NCBI RefSeq assembly: GCF_965363235.1 | Contig: NC_134844.1 | Span: 74,703,497-74,767,496, forward strand | DNA from: Mytilus galloprovincialis | Taxonomy: Eukaryota; Mollusca; Bivalvia; Mytilida; Mytilidae | Length of the DNA stretch: 64,000 nt | Direction of reading: 5' to 3' | Shown here: positions 1 through 10,614 of the stretch, piece by piece | How positions within the stretch are numbered: the stretch's first letter is position 1 | Layout: each line of letters starts with the position of its first letter | Made by a program: the position numbers and the translations under genes | Notes under the pieces: model-generated | Seen by the model: the letters and a program-made list of their open reading frames with translations, nothing else | Databases searched by the model: none | Told to the model about the DNA's origin: nothing

Positions 1-844
1 AGACCTTGCAAGGTACTCATATACAATAAAATGTATCCAATTACATGTAATAAAATGTAACAGTATATTTTACACTCATTCACTGAACCAGCTCTTTTAG
101 CTTTTATAAATGTAAAGCTCTATTAAAGATAGCTTACATCATCACCCCAAGACTGTAATACATATTTCTTGCATATATACAACCAACTTTCATGACTTTC
201 ATGTAAGGCGAGACAAAATAAATTGATACTTTGAAGTACATGTATTGTTTAATATGTTCGACTACTACATGTACTAGTATAAAATGCCAGTTTCAGAATG
301 AACAGTAATTTAGAAGATTGTCAACATACATGTAGATTCATTCAGACTATTTGAACTACAAATGTATACAGCAAGCTGTCATTTGACTCTAAGTCCAACC
401 AACAACCGTGCCAGGGCTGTAAAGCTTGTCTAGGTTGGTGAAACTTCCATAATCATGCATATATGACACTAACCAATAGTGACGGACCGTGACAGACCCT
501 CACGAAAGGTCAAAAAGGTTTAACAATCCCAGCTGGTGGTACATGAAGCCAACAGTAGCAACGCCAGCACAGAAATTCTTATTATATCCAAATTCTTATT
601 TTAAATGTATAATTATCCAAGGTGAATTCAGATATAGATATAATTATTATTGTGATATCAAGGTAGTTGATATATTATTGATATTGTTGACATTAGTTCT
701 TTTGTGCAGACCAACAAAAATAGGTTCCGGAAATTTAACTTTTGAACACTAAAAGTATTAAAATATATTAAGATTTGGGATGATTGCAAATGAGACAACT
801 CTAGTCAAAATTCAACAAATAAAGATATTCGGTAAGAAAAATTC
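1..844. other. AT-rich spacer, no gene seen
   Basis: I see no coding exon with plausible splice borders and no repeat I can name. The open frame at 489-752 has low-complexity, AT-driven composition and no recognisable domain. Confidence 0.5.
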
Positions 845-972
845 GTTACATAGAGTAATAGTAACCTACATGTTATACGATTTTACGGGGTCAGATTCGA
901 GTTCGCTCTCACCCCCTTTGGAATTTACTGACCCTGTATATATCGTATTAGGTCAATAATACACTATGTAAC
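845..972. repeat. Hairpin, MITE-like palindrome
   Basis: The left end reads gttacatag and the right end ctatgtaac. Inside, an 'acggggtcag' segment is mirrored by 'ctgaccctgt' around 890-935. An imperfect palindrome of about 128 bp with a short spacer is typical of a small non-autonomous DNA transposon or a decayed foldback. I see no target duplication. Confidence 0.45.
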
Positions 973-1204
973 TAATAGTACAAGTCTTTATGTTTTGTAT
1001 CGTTAAAGGGCTATCTTGTTCATTATAAATACATAATAAGATGTGGCTCAATCTCATTTTTTTCATATACATTTTAAAATATTAACCAATATAGATTTAC
1101 CAGTACCACCTGTTTAACAGGCATTAAAATTCATGTCGAAATGTATCCAAATGCAGAATGTATATTAACAAAAAAACCTATTGTTTGTTTATCATTGATA
1201 TGAT

Positions 1205-2042
1205 TTTATCCTGCAATTGGGTGTTTTACTTTACAGATACAGCCCTACAGATATCACTATGGTGTATATTTATACTGTACAGATATCGCTTAAAAGCTCC
1301 GCCCTCTTCCGGACTGAGTATTGTATGAGACCTCGGAATGTGTATTGCACTCGCATTCCAATGACGTAGCAATTGCGAATTAACGATTACTTCTATATGT
1401 TCTGTTTGTTTTCAAACATTTATTTAGAGCTATAAGTTTCACACCAAATTTCTGATATCATACACACATGACCAGCAGTCTTTTCTACGATGACAACTGT
1501 CGATTTTAAAACTTGAATGTGTATGATTGTGTAACAAAAACAACCATGTCAATTCCAGCATGCATGTTTAGTGAATGTCGAGTCTGAAGTGTAGGACAAC
1601 TCATATACTTCTGTTTCAAATTGGACCATGTTTTGTAATTGGTTTTTACTGTTGAAATTATTTGTTATCTTAAAATAGATAATTATTCACCTTGAGCGAT
1701 GTATTATTTTTAGCCATTCGAGATTCTCTTTTTGCGAACCCGACCTCAACTGAACGTGACTATGATTACTGAGTCGTATTACTACACGGGCATCAAGGGT
1801 TTTCAAATCGAAATTAAATGCAAAACATCTGTTTTTGTGTCTTTCAAAACACAACTAAAATACAGAATTAACAGCAGGATAAAGAAAATCACTGTTAAGT
1901 GTCTCTAGATATCAACTGTATTTGTACTCGTCCCGAAACAGGTGTAATAGCTCGCTAATCGCTCGCATACACCTTGTTTCCTAGCCTCATACAAATACAC
2001 CTGACAAATGATATTTAAAGACACTAAACAGTTATTGTCTAT
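1205..2042 (+). mobile_element. Dispersed 0.8-kb element with terminal hairpin, copy A
   Basis: This segment matches the reverse complement of 22985-23737 over almost its whole length. Shared blocks include the 'cagatacagccctacagatat' region, the 'tgtatgattgtgtaacaaaa' region and the 'agataattattcacctt' region. Copy A has about 120 bp extra near 1370-1480. The right end (about 1885-2042) is itself an imperfect hairpin built on an inverted 'gtatttgta...tacaaatac' and 'aggtgta...tacacct'. It has no coding capacity, so it is probably a non-autonomous DNA element. The borders are approximate. Confidence 0.6.
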
Positions 2043-2083
2043 ATATTTGTAAATTAACTGTTTAAAAAAATTAAATTCTTTTG

Positions 2084-2292
2084 AAATACTAAGGCTTTTC
2101 TACCTCAGGCATGGATTACCTTAGCTGTATTTGGCAAAACTTTTTGGAATTTTGGTCCTCAATGCTCTTCAACTTCGTACTTTATTTGGCCTTTTTATCT
2201 AATTGGATTGGAGCGTCACTGATGAGTCTTTTGTAGAGAAAACGCGCGTCTGGCGTATATACAAAATTTAGTCCTGGTATCTATGCTGAGTT
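2084..2292 (+). repeat. Dispersed SINE-like repeat, family 1
   Basis: The unit runs from 'aatactaaggcttttctacc' through 'gagcgtcactgatgagtct' and 'cgcgcgtctggcgtatatac' to 'cctggtatctatgctgag'. The same order of blocks recurs at 8708-8898, 25917-26133 and, more decayed, 32200-32400; a reverse-strand copy lies at 29360-29530. Length of about 210 bp, several copies and no coding frame suggest a SINE or short non-autonomous element. I found no clear A/B boxes. Confidence 0.65.
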
Positions 2293-2863
2293 TATTTTCA
2301 TTATTGTGCATGATTTTTAAATCATTTTCCTCGGACTTTATAGCCGAACTCTAACAATTATACTATACCACGGCTATGGGCAATGGTGAAATTTTGAAAG
2401 ATTGGCCATTTATTATATTTTCTTGTAGTTTGCTATCCTAATGTTTTTAATCATTTATTTAATCTAAATAATAGACATTGTTTGTATCCAGAAATATGTG
2501 TCGTAGTAAAAAAAATCGTTATTTAAAAGCTGTAATCGTTTAATTATTTTGTGTTTGGATTTATCGATAAAACGCAATGCATAGATATCAAAAACACATT
2601 TTGTATTGCAAATTAATTACTAGTATTTCAAATATTCAATCTGATTGGTAAATAAAATATTGAGTAATCGAAGCGTGACCAGATTTATATCGTTACAAAC
2701 ATGTAAAAGATACTACTGAGAAATACTTGTATAATGTATATTTGAATGTTTTGTATCACCATGCGTAGAAACTCAACGTATTTGTTTTTAAATATTTTGT
2801 TCATCTAGTGATCTAACAATTTCATATATACCAAAGGAAGAACATAACAGTGAAATATCCGAT
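2293..2863. other. Upstream region of the lectin gene
   Basis: The stretch is AT-rich with no recognisable coding exon. A 'catatatacc' block about 40 bp before the ATG at 2864 could be a weak TATA-like element, but in DNA this AT-rich that is not strong evidence. Confidence 0.3.
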
Positions 2864-5800
2864 ATGGTACTAAAACATTGGAAAATCATATGTAGTTGCA
2901 TGCATCTGTTAACATTTACATTACCGTATACAGTTGCTTTCTATGAACCAGATAATCAAGCAATATTCAGTATTGAGATGAATAAAATAATACTTCCCTA
3001 CCAAACAAGTTTAATAGACTGTTCGATCATAACTTGTGCAGTTTTATGCGTTTCTGATTATAACTGCTGTTCTGCAAGTTATAACGAGGACAGTCAAATC
3101 TGTTTGCTAGGAAGTCACTGTTCACCGGCGATTGAAGACTCGGCGAATTTCAAGACGTTAACTAAACAACCACGAGGTATCAATACGTTATTGTCTTTTT
3201 TTTCTTTTCTTTGTTCCTTCTTAACTGCAAATATATAGTTTTCAATATGATGTTATATAAGAGTAATCATGTTAATGTTAATTTAAATTGTCCGGCTAAT
3301 AGTACAGTGTAATATATTTTTTAATAGAAACATAAACTTATATGCTGTATTTTGAAAACTAGTAAAATTCGAATTATGTCAATTTTGGATCATTAAATTT
3401 TTACGTTTTTAAGTTCGGTTTTCCTTACCCCTACATGTATCTCTACGTTAAGACATAATTATCACAAGATAGTTGCATTTCCGTTATATTTTAATACCCG
3501 TCTGTAAGATGAGACAGCCAATTAATCACAATAGTAAAGAACACTCACGATGTCGTTATCAATGTCCAAATTCAAAGATATCGACAGTGATAGTTGTTAT
3601 CTCTGTGTCGCTGACGGCACCTTCTGGGACTTGTTATGGCCAGTACTTCTTCCTTATTCGATCATCAAGATACCTGATATCAGATTTAGCCATAAAGGGA
3701 CATACATCAATAAAACTCAATAATTTATTTACAAATGTACAACATGCAAGTAAAACATAGTCTAAGGAAAATGATATAGAGTTAATAGTATTTTAAAAAT
3801 TAAGTTTAAGATAAAACAAATTATTAAACAGTGCTAGTTCAAATACGATAAAAAAGTATTTCCAGTCAAATAAAATCAATTTGAAAAAAATCTAAAAGTA
3901 AATGTTCCAGTATACTGTTTAGCTGTGTTTTTGCAATTTTGTAAATTGTTCCAAAATAATAACAATGTAGTTGCTAAATATTAATTAAAATGACGTGGGA
4001 TTCAGTAAGCTTAATATGTATCTAAGATAGGTGCATAGTTTGATGAAAATCCAAGTTGATTTAAAAATGTTATATAAAAAATTAAAGATGCCTATCTGAA
4101 TTTATATAATAGTTTTTATTTTTACCTATTGTAAAATTAAATTCTTTCATTTCACAGCAACTAATCAAACTGCCTAATCAGCTTGAATTTTGATCAATAT
4201 ATAATTTAGTTCGATGGGCTGATTTATATCAGTCAAAACTAAATTTGAAGGTCAAGACTAGTCGAGACAGGTCGAGACTTGGTCAAGACCATTTCAGACT
4301 ACACAAAGATCATCAAGTACTGAATCAAACTAATTAAGTATTGTCGAGTACACTTAAGTACAGTCCAGGGCAGTTGAGACAATTTTGAGACTAGTCGAGT
4401 AAAATGTATGCTCGATTTTACTGATCGAGCACAAACACTGGTCAATTCAGAGTCTGAGCAGTTTGTAGTGATATCATTTCATTAAAGAAAACAAAATAAT
4501 GTGTCGCTTATTATGTGCATTCCTATAATTATCAACACTTTTGATTTACTTTCTATTTCTGTGTTTACATTTATTATATATATGCAAGGAACAATTGCCG
4601 TCAAACTGAAGTAGGTGCCTGCACATAACCCATTACTGATTTGATTATATAGCAATGCAGCCCAAATGTTGCTTGTGTAATATACACATAACTTAAAAAG
4701 GTCATTGTAGAAAAGTTTCAAAACAACACAAACAATTTTTCGAAAGCTTGAACAAAAATGTTGTTGAACATGGCATTACATGTAACAAATGCAGACAACA
4801 ATTTTGTCGCCAATTTACCAACTGTGTAGATACTAGTACTGACATTTTTATCACCGTCACTGCACCGGTACCTAAGTCATCAGAATATAAAACAACACCA
4901 CAGAACAAATCAAGTACACTACAAAACGTGACTGTAGATAAAACACCACGAAGCTGTTGTATCTGTATCACAACAAAGGGTACATTTAAATGACAGAAAA
5001 GATCATTTTACATGTGTTCTATGGCCAACTGATGTAAGATTTTGTCCGGTTAAAATATATCTTATCTTATCTTACACATGTTATAGACGAAAAAGCCTTA
5101 GAAACCAGGACAAATACAGATATGCATGTATTCCGAATAGAAAAAACAACATCATATTAAAATGTGATGTAGTACATATACCTTTTGCGCATTAGGGGTG
5201 TTAACAATCAAACATAATCAATAGTCTTGTCCTTGTTTTTAGTAGGACCACCTGTTCAAGGTATGAAAATAGATGATATGACGTATTTTCATGCGCTATA
5301 ATTAGCATCTTTCGGGCTAATTAATACATGATTTACTTATCTAGTCGAATGAAAAGAACTGTGGGAAAAATTAGCCTAGCGCTTCATAAATTAACATGAA
5401 TTGTATATACTTTTGTAGTTAAATTAATTTATCTACTTTGTGTTTTAGCGTGTCGAGATAAAATTAAACTTAAAATATATATTTTAAATTACGGAAATAC
5501 TTATTTAAAACTGTGAAAAGGAGACTATCAAATCACATCCATTACATTTATTTTTGTCTCTTTGTGATTAGATAGCAATGTCTGATATCATAATTGATTC
5601 GATGGCTCGATTCAAATAGGCCTTGAATCAGAAAATAGATACTCATTCGTACACTAAGCCAGCTCCAAATTATTTTGATAACACTTTTTTTCTCACACAT
5701 CCCTTTCTTTCTTACTTTTGATATGATTGTTTAGATCTATAGCTATTATCGTTTACGTTATTTCTAGATGTTGCTTATGGTAAGCCAGCCAGACAAAGTT

Positions 5801-7378
5801 CAATTTATGCCAATCTGAATACAACTATAGCAGCAGTAGTTGTTGATGGGGATGTGAATACATTTATGCACACGAATTTGGAATATAAACCCTTTTGGAT
5901 TGTTGACTTGGAAAAGAAACATACAATAAAACGAATTGAAATTTTCAACAGGAACCAAGGTCATTGGTCGACTGGTGAGTACACGTACTTAATGTGTTAT
6001 CGTAGTTTGTCCATGCAGTTAGAGTTTATACTTAATAATAACGATAATAATTATCATCATAATTTTCATAAGAAAATATATGATTATATTTATCATACAA
6101 ACAAATTTTCCTTATCGCTTTCTATTTCTTTAGTTAATTTTTGCATTTTGTTTTTATGTCACCAGATTATATTTTTCATTGTGTATCTATATTTGTTACA
6201 AAAATACCAATATCTAAATATGGCATGTATCTGTTGAACATATCGGATTCGACTGGTTATTCTAAATGAACTACTTGTGCTCATAGTTCTATTAAGAAAA
6301 GAGAACATAAAAAAAATCATTTTTGAAATTAAATGTAATCCGAAACAAGTAAACATATGACAATTAAGTGACAAACGTGACAAATATTTGTGTTTTGGCA
6401 AGACAAGTAAAAATTTAAGCTAACATGGATGTATTTAGGAATTGATATATGTAATGGTTTCGTAAATAGTAATCAACGAATAACGTTAGTTGCACGTTGA
6501 TTATCGTTTCCGAACTCATTACTTATTATTAATTCGAAAGCTTAATCCATTTCCCATTAAAACGACTGTGTTTTACCTTTTTAATATATCTCAACAAAAC
6601 AAACAATACAACATAAGAGAGAGAGACAAAACGTATCCAAATAATAGTTTAAGGAAGAGAAATGATCTAAAGAAAAACAACAGTATACAAAACACAGCAT
6701 AAACAACTGACGACTGAGTAAGATAGACAGTAGCTGTATTGTGCAAGTGCAAAGGTTAATTACAAGGACGTTTTAAGTTAAACTTCGTTGATTAAATAAC
6801 ACACTTAGTAGCAACCAATAATTTTTGAGTTCAGAGTGCACATAAAAAGACAACACAACCTGCATTACGAATTATTTCAACAAAATATACCCCTTTGTCT
6901 CAATAAAAGTTTCCGTCACCACTAATATAAATATTCAGTCTCTGTTAGATTTCAAACTGTGCTGCAATGATAGGGAAAATAGGGTTCTCATTGCTCCTTA
7001 ATTTTGTTATTGATGTTCTGTTTTAACTGTTGATTCAATCAGGAATCATCATAGAAACAAATTAATACATGTTATCTGTTATGGGTGTGTTTGTGTTGTT
7101 CATGTTTTAGTTACAACAACGCTTACTTATATAATAACTTAACATGCAATATAGTGATACTAAAATATGTATTTCGTATAGAACGTCTGCATGACTTGGA
7201 CATAAGTCTTGGACCATCAGAGAAAGAATTAGAAATATGTGCTCATTATGAAGGACCGGCTCAATTTGGAGAACATCTTGTGTTCGAATGCCTACATGAC
7301 GATACACGTTTTGTAAAACTGATGATTAATGGTACAGAAATGTTGAACGTTGGAGAAGTCAAAGTGTATGCATTGTAG
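2864..7378 (+). CDS. Secreted PAN/apple + F-type lectin (fucolectin-like) domain protein, 3 exons
   Basis: The exons are 2864-3176, 5768-5974 and 7182-7378, joined by two phase-1 introns with good GT/AG borders, and the joined frame of 717 nt is open (238 residues plus stop). Residues 1 to about 25 form a hydrophobic signal peptide. Residues about 26-104 are Cys-rich with a PAN/apple-like spacing (DCSIITCAVLC...NCC...CLL). Residues 105-238 match the F-type lectin/F5-8 type C fold: 'GKPARQSS', a 'DGDVNT' loop, 'PFWIVDL', 'ERLHDLDISLG', and a C-terminal Cys pair around 'FECLHD'. The fucose-binding pattern HX26RXDX4R is only partly kept: His139 and Arg166 have exact 26-residue spacing, the Asp position is Gln168, the last Arg is displaced to Arg175, and the usual adjacent Cys pair is absent. 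It is probably an extracellular recognition or immune lectin, but fucose binding is uncertain. The start is the first ATG before the signal peptide. Confidence 0.85.
3177..5767 (+). other. Intron 1 of the lectin gene
   Basis: The 2.6-kb phase-1 intron begins GTATCA and ends TTTCTAG. It contains a 200-bp stretch (about 4245-4445) of loosely repeated 'gtcgaga/agtcgagt' motifs. Open frames at 3473-3760 and 4748-4993 lie inside it, lack splice context and domains, and the second is open on both strands, so I do not call them genes. Confidence 0.6.
5975..7181 (+). other. Intron 2 of the lectin gene
   Basis: The phase-1 intron begins GTGAGT and ends CGTATAG. It is AT-rich with no named repeat. It splits the lectin domain between the two conserved Arg positions of the sugar-binding motif. 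Confidence 0.65.
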
Positions 7379-8707
7379 ATCATTCGAAAAAGATATGTGA
7401 TATCATACTTTCACATTTATTTTTAATTCAATTTATATGATATGAATGAATATGTTTGTCAGGTTATGTTTTGTGAAATATCTATTCAGACTGCTTACTA
7501 AAGTTATACCAGAAGAAAGGGTATGATGAAAAAAAGCAAGAAACACATCTTATTAACGTTTGACAATTCAACACAATCTTTTTACTTATATGATTGAGAA
7601 GATATCGTATACATTATCTAACATATGTGCATGCGTAAAACTATTAGTGAAACTTATCAATCATGTTTATACAAGAAGAGAGAAAATAGACACATGGCAG
7701 GTTCAAAACAAAAATGAACCAAACATAGGAGAGATAAATGCACTTCGAAATTAAAAACAGAACTCCCAACCCAAATTATAAAATAGAAATTAATTTACAT
7801 TAATTTTGAATTTTTTTATTAAAAAATGTTGATATACAGAAGGCCTTCGATGATTATAAAAAAAAATCTAAACCTTTAAAAAATATAAAGGTCCAAAAGA
7901 ATCAAACAAATTCTGGCTTCTAATTTAAATGATTATTTGTTAGTTTTAAATGAATCTAGTAAGAGTTTTCGGAAAGGTTCAACAATAAAAGTGCTGTTAT
8001 AATATTTGGTCACAAAATTAAATGAAAATAAACTATATTTTAGCACAGTTATAATGCGATTTATATTTACTAAGCTAAGTTATTTTAAAATAGTGTCTTC
8101 ATTTGAAAAATCCTTACTTAACATATTCAAATAACAGTACAAGTTAATAAAATCATTGAGACATGTTGATATCATAATGAAACTTTTGTTTCAAAGCATT
8201 TTAAATCTTAATAAAATGCTAACATAGCTATTTATGCTTGTTATAAATTTAAAATTTGATATTTTTTTTCAAAGAATAAACCAGTTGAGTCGCAAGTGAT
8301 ATATTTGGTACATTATTTTTACATGTTTAAGATATAGCTGCCTGTAGCAATTCATAAGCTATCTTTTTAATATTTTTATTTCACATATTAGAGGTAACAT
8401 AAGTATTCTATTTTTCATAGTTATTAATAAATGTTATATACGTATTACAAACCTAATCTTGAATGATCCTAATTCTATCATATTTTTCGGGAATTTTTTA
8501 GAGATTGAAATGTGAAATCACTTTGTGTGTCTATATCTTTGGCTAACTGGGCTGTGCCTTTTTATATTCTGGTTTATGTTGTTTTAAATATGTATTCGTT
8601 TTTATTATGTAGTTAGTCACCACTTCGGTGTATATCATGTATATATATAGTACATGCTATTAGTCATTATTGTAAATTTGCTGTTTGCAAAAATAAGGAA
8701 TTATTCT
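7379..8707. other. 3' flank and AT-rich spacer
   Basis: This is 1.3 kb after the lectin stop, very AT-rich with homopolymer A/T runs. The lectin mRNA presumably ends here, but no single poly(A) signal stands out. No gene seen. Confidence 0.4.
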
Positions 8708-8898
8708 AAACACTAAGGATGTTCTTATTCCAGTCAGATAACGTTAGCCATATTCGGCAAAGTTTTTTGGAATTTTTGTTCCTTAGTGCTCTGCAACTTT
8801 GTGATTATTATGACCTTTGTCCTTTTTTTCTGAGCGTCGCTGACTAATCCTGTGCGGACGAACCCGCGTCTTGCGTAGTAAATCATATACCTGGTAGC
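8708..8898 (+). repeat. SINE-like repeat, family 1 (diverged copy)
   Basis: It has the same block order as 2084-2292: 'acactaagga', 'ttttttggaatttttgttcc', 'gagcgtcgctgac', 'cccgcgtcttgcgtag', 'cctggtagc'. It is more diverged than the first copy. Confidence 0.5.
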
Positions 8899-9478
8899 TT
8901 TTGAAAGGTATTATTTGCGAGATTCTCTGTTCCATATCCTCACCTATTTATTTGTATTGTATTCAAGTCCTGTCATGTAATGTTGTCATTTTAATATTAT
9001 ATTTATATTGCCATAAAATCGGGAGGATTGGTTAGCCACAAAATCAGGTCCCATGGACATATACCATGTCAGGAAAATGACCATTTTTATATTATAGTTC
9101 GTTTCTGAGTGTGTTACATTTTATTGTTGTTTTTCCGGTGTTGTACAATGTATTTAATATTTTCACAGTTTAATTTGATTTCGAAATAAAACGTTTTTGT
9201 CATCGGAGCTTTAAATACAATATTGTTATTTCCATTCTCATGAAACCGACAGAAAACAACGTTAAAACATGTATTTAAAATATGTCATATATATTGTATG
9301 TGCGTGCACGTACGTTCCATAACGTTAATTGTCAATTGATTCCACGGAAGTAAGTGACGTCATCCAATCAGAATGAACGTTAAAACGTTGTTGCATTAGA
9401 ATGAGAAGAATTCTCTAATTTCTGATTCCAATGTTTTCAATACAGACTTGTTCTGAATGCTGTATTACATACATCAAA

Positions 9479-9562
9479 TGTGAATATAGGGCCAATATTT
9501 CCAATACGGACTGGCAATGATGTGAATATAGGGCCAATATTTCCAATACGGACTGGCAATGA
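9479..9562 (+). repeat. Two perfect tandem copies of a 42-bp unit
   Basis: The 42-bp unit starting 'tgtgaatatagggccaatat' occurs twice without a mismatch (9479-9520, 9521-9562). It contains 'gggccaatatttccaatacg'; related 'ggccaata' phrases recur at about 10150, 10850 and 10870, so the duplication may lie in a larger decayed element spanning roughly 9.4-11.0 kb. Confidence 0.8.
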
Positions 9563-10004
9563 ATCCTGAATTACATGCATAATTACACCTACAAATGTAA
9601 TATAAGAATGCCAGAATATGATTGATTCAACCGTTGGTAGCCAGTGTATTTTTCGCATATTCTAACATTATTTCCTCATTTCAAACCAAATTGCCTGTTT
9701 TTCACCACTGCCGGTGAATATGCCTCAAATACCATGGTATTTGCCATTTTGGATATTCCCTTTTTACCCTCCCGGGCATATTTCGGCCAATTTGTTTTGG
9801 ATATGACGTTACATAAAAAAAGAGAGCTAACACGTATTAGTACATGCATAATTCCCGCGGTTCTAAGATAATATCCACTTATTTATCCTCAAAATTATGC
9901 ATAAACACGTTTATGAATTACAGCTTACAAGTAAAAGAAAAAAATCAACTTCACCTGTACAGAGAATTTTAGTCCTTAACTATTCGGTGTAATTAAACAG
10001 ATAT

Positions 10005-10121
10005 ATCATGTTATGAAGTGGTATTTGCGAAAAATACGAGTCTTGGCATCGCCTTGCACGCTCGGGAAATTTCACAGCCCCTTGACTGGTATTTTTCGAA
10101 AATACCACTCCATAACATGAT
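10005..10121. repeat. Hairpin around 'gaagtggtattt'
   Basis: The arm 'atcatgttatgaagtggtat' is mirrored by 'ataccactccataacatgat' at the right end, with 'gcgaaaaatac' mirrored by 'gtatttttcg'. It is about 117 bp long with an almost 30-bp arm, so a palindromic MITE or foldback remnant is likely. Confidence 0.6.
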
Positions 10122-10333
10122 TTATGATCTGTTCACAATGTATGTTTACAGGGCCAATTAATTTTTTAAATACTGACTTCTTTTGAATCCAGCTTACAGA
10201 GTTACATGTATCGATATGCCATTGATATGTGTCATAATGTCATCAGCGACCAATATTTCAAAAGACAAATGTGTATGAACTGTCAAATTTGTAAGATTCA
10301 TATTTTTTCAATAAGAACAAATATAGGACTTAC

Positions 10334-10467
10334 CGTAAAGAAGATACAGAAATCATTTCATATCTGAACTCGTCACTGCTTTTCGCTTTTACGTCCATCA
10401 ATGCATCATCATGCATGGATTTCTTGTCAACATTGTCAGATGAAATTTCTGATTCCTCGTCCAAGTA
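10334..10467 (-). CDS. Candidate orphan internal exon, acidic, unknown protein
   Basis: On the minus strand a 134-bp open segment lies between a weak acceptor (TTTTATTAAG) and a perfect donor (ACG|GTAAGT). It encodes about 44 charged residues beginning YLDEESEISSDNVDKKSM and ending near ISVSSLR, rich in Asp, Glu, Lys and Ser. The composition is unlike the surrounding AT-rich noise. I could not find neighbouring exons, so it may belong to a gene outside the window's readable parts, to a repeat, or be chance. No family recognised. Confidence 0.28.
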
Positions 10468-10560
10468 CTTAATAAAATGCTATAACAATTCATTTTTTGT
10501 AGCAAATATAAAGTAACTGGGAAGAATAAATCAGACAGTTTAACTATTCTTACTCTATCT

Positions 10561-10614
10561 TGGATCAAGGATTTGTATAGGTAGATCTAACTATACAAAT
10601 CCTTGCTTGGATCA
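10561..10614. repeat. Short perfect-stem hairpin
   Basis: The arm 'ggatcaaggatttgtatag' is mirrored by 'ctatacaaatccttg...ggatc' across an 11-nt loop. With a stem of about 20 bp and no poly-T tail it is more likely a small palindromic insertion than a regulatory RNA. Confidence 0.5.

Noticed and set aside
3473..3760. 95-codon frame in intron 1 of the lectin gene
   Set aside because: No domain and no splice borders; the phase-1 join from exon 1 to 5768 skips it.
4748..4993. Cys-containing 81-codon frame in intron 1 of the lectin gene
   Set aside because: It is open on both strands, lacks signal peptide and splice support, and lies within an intron proven by phase and domain continuity.
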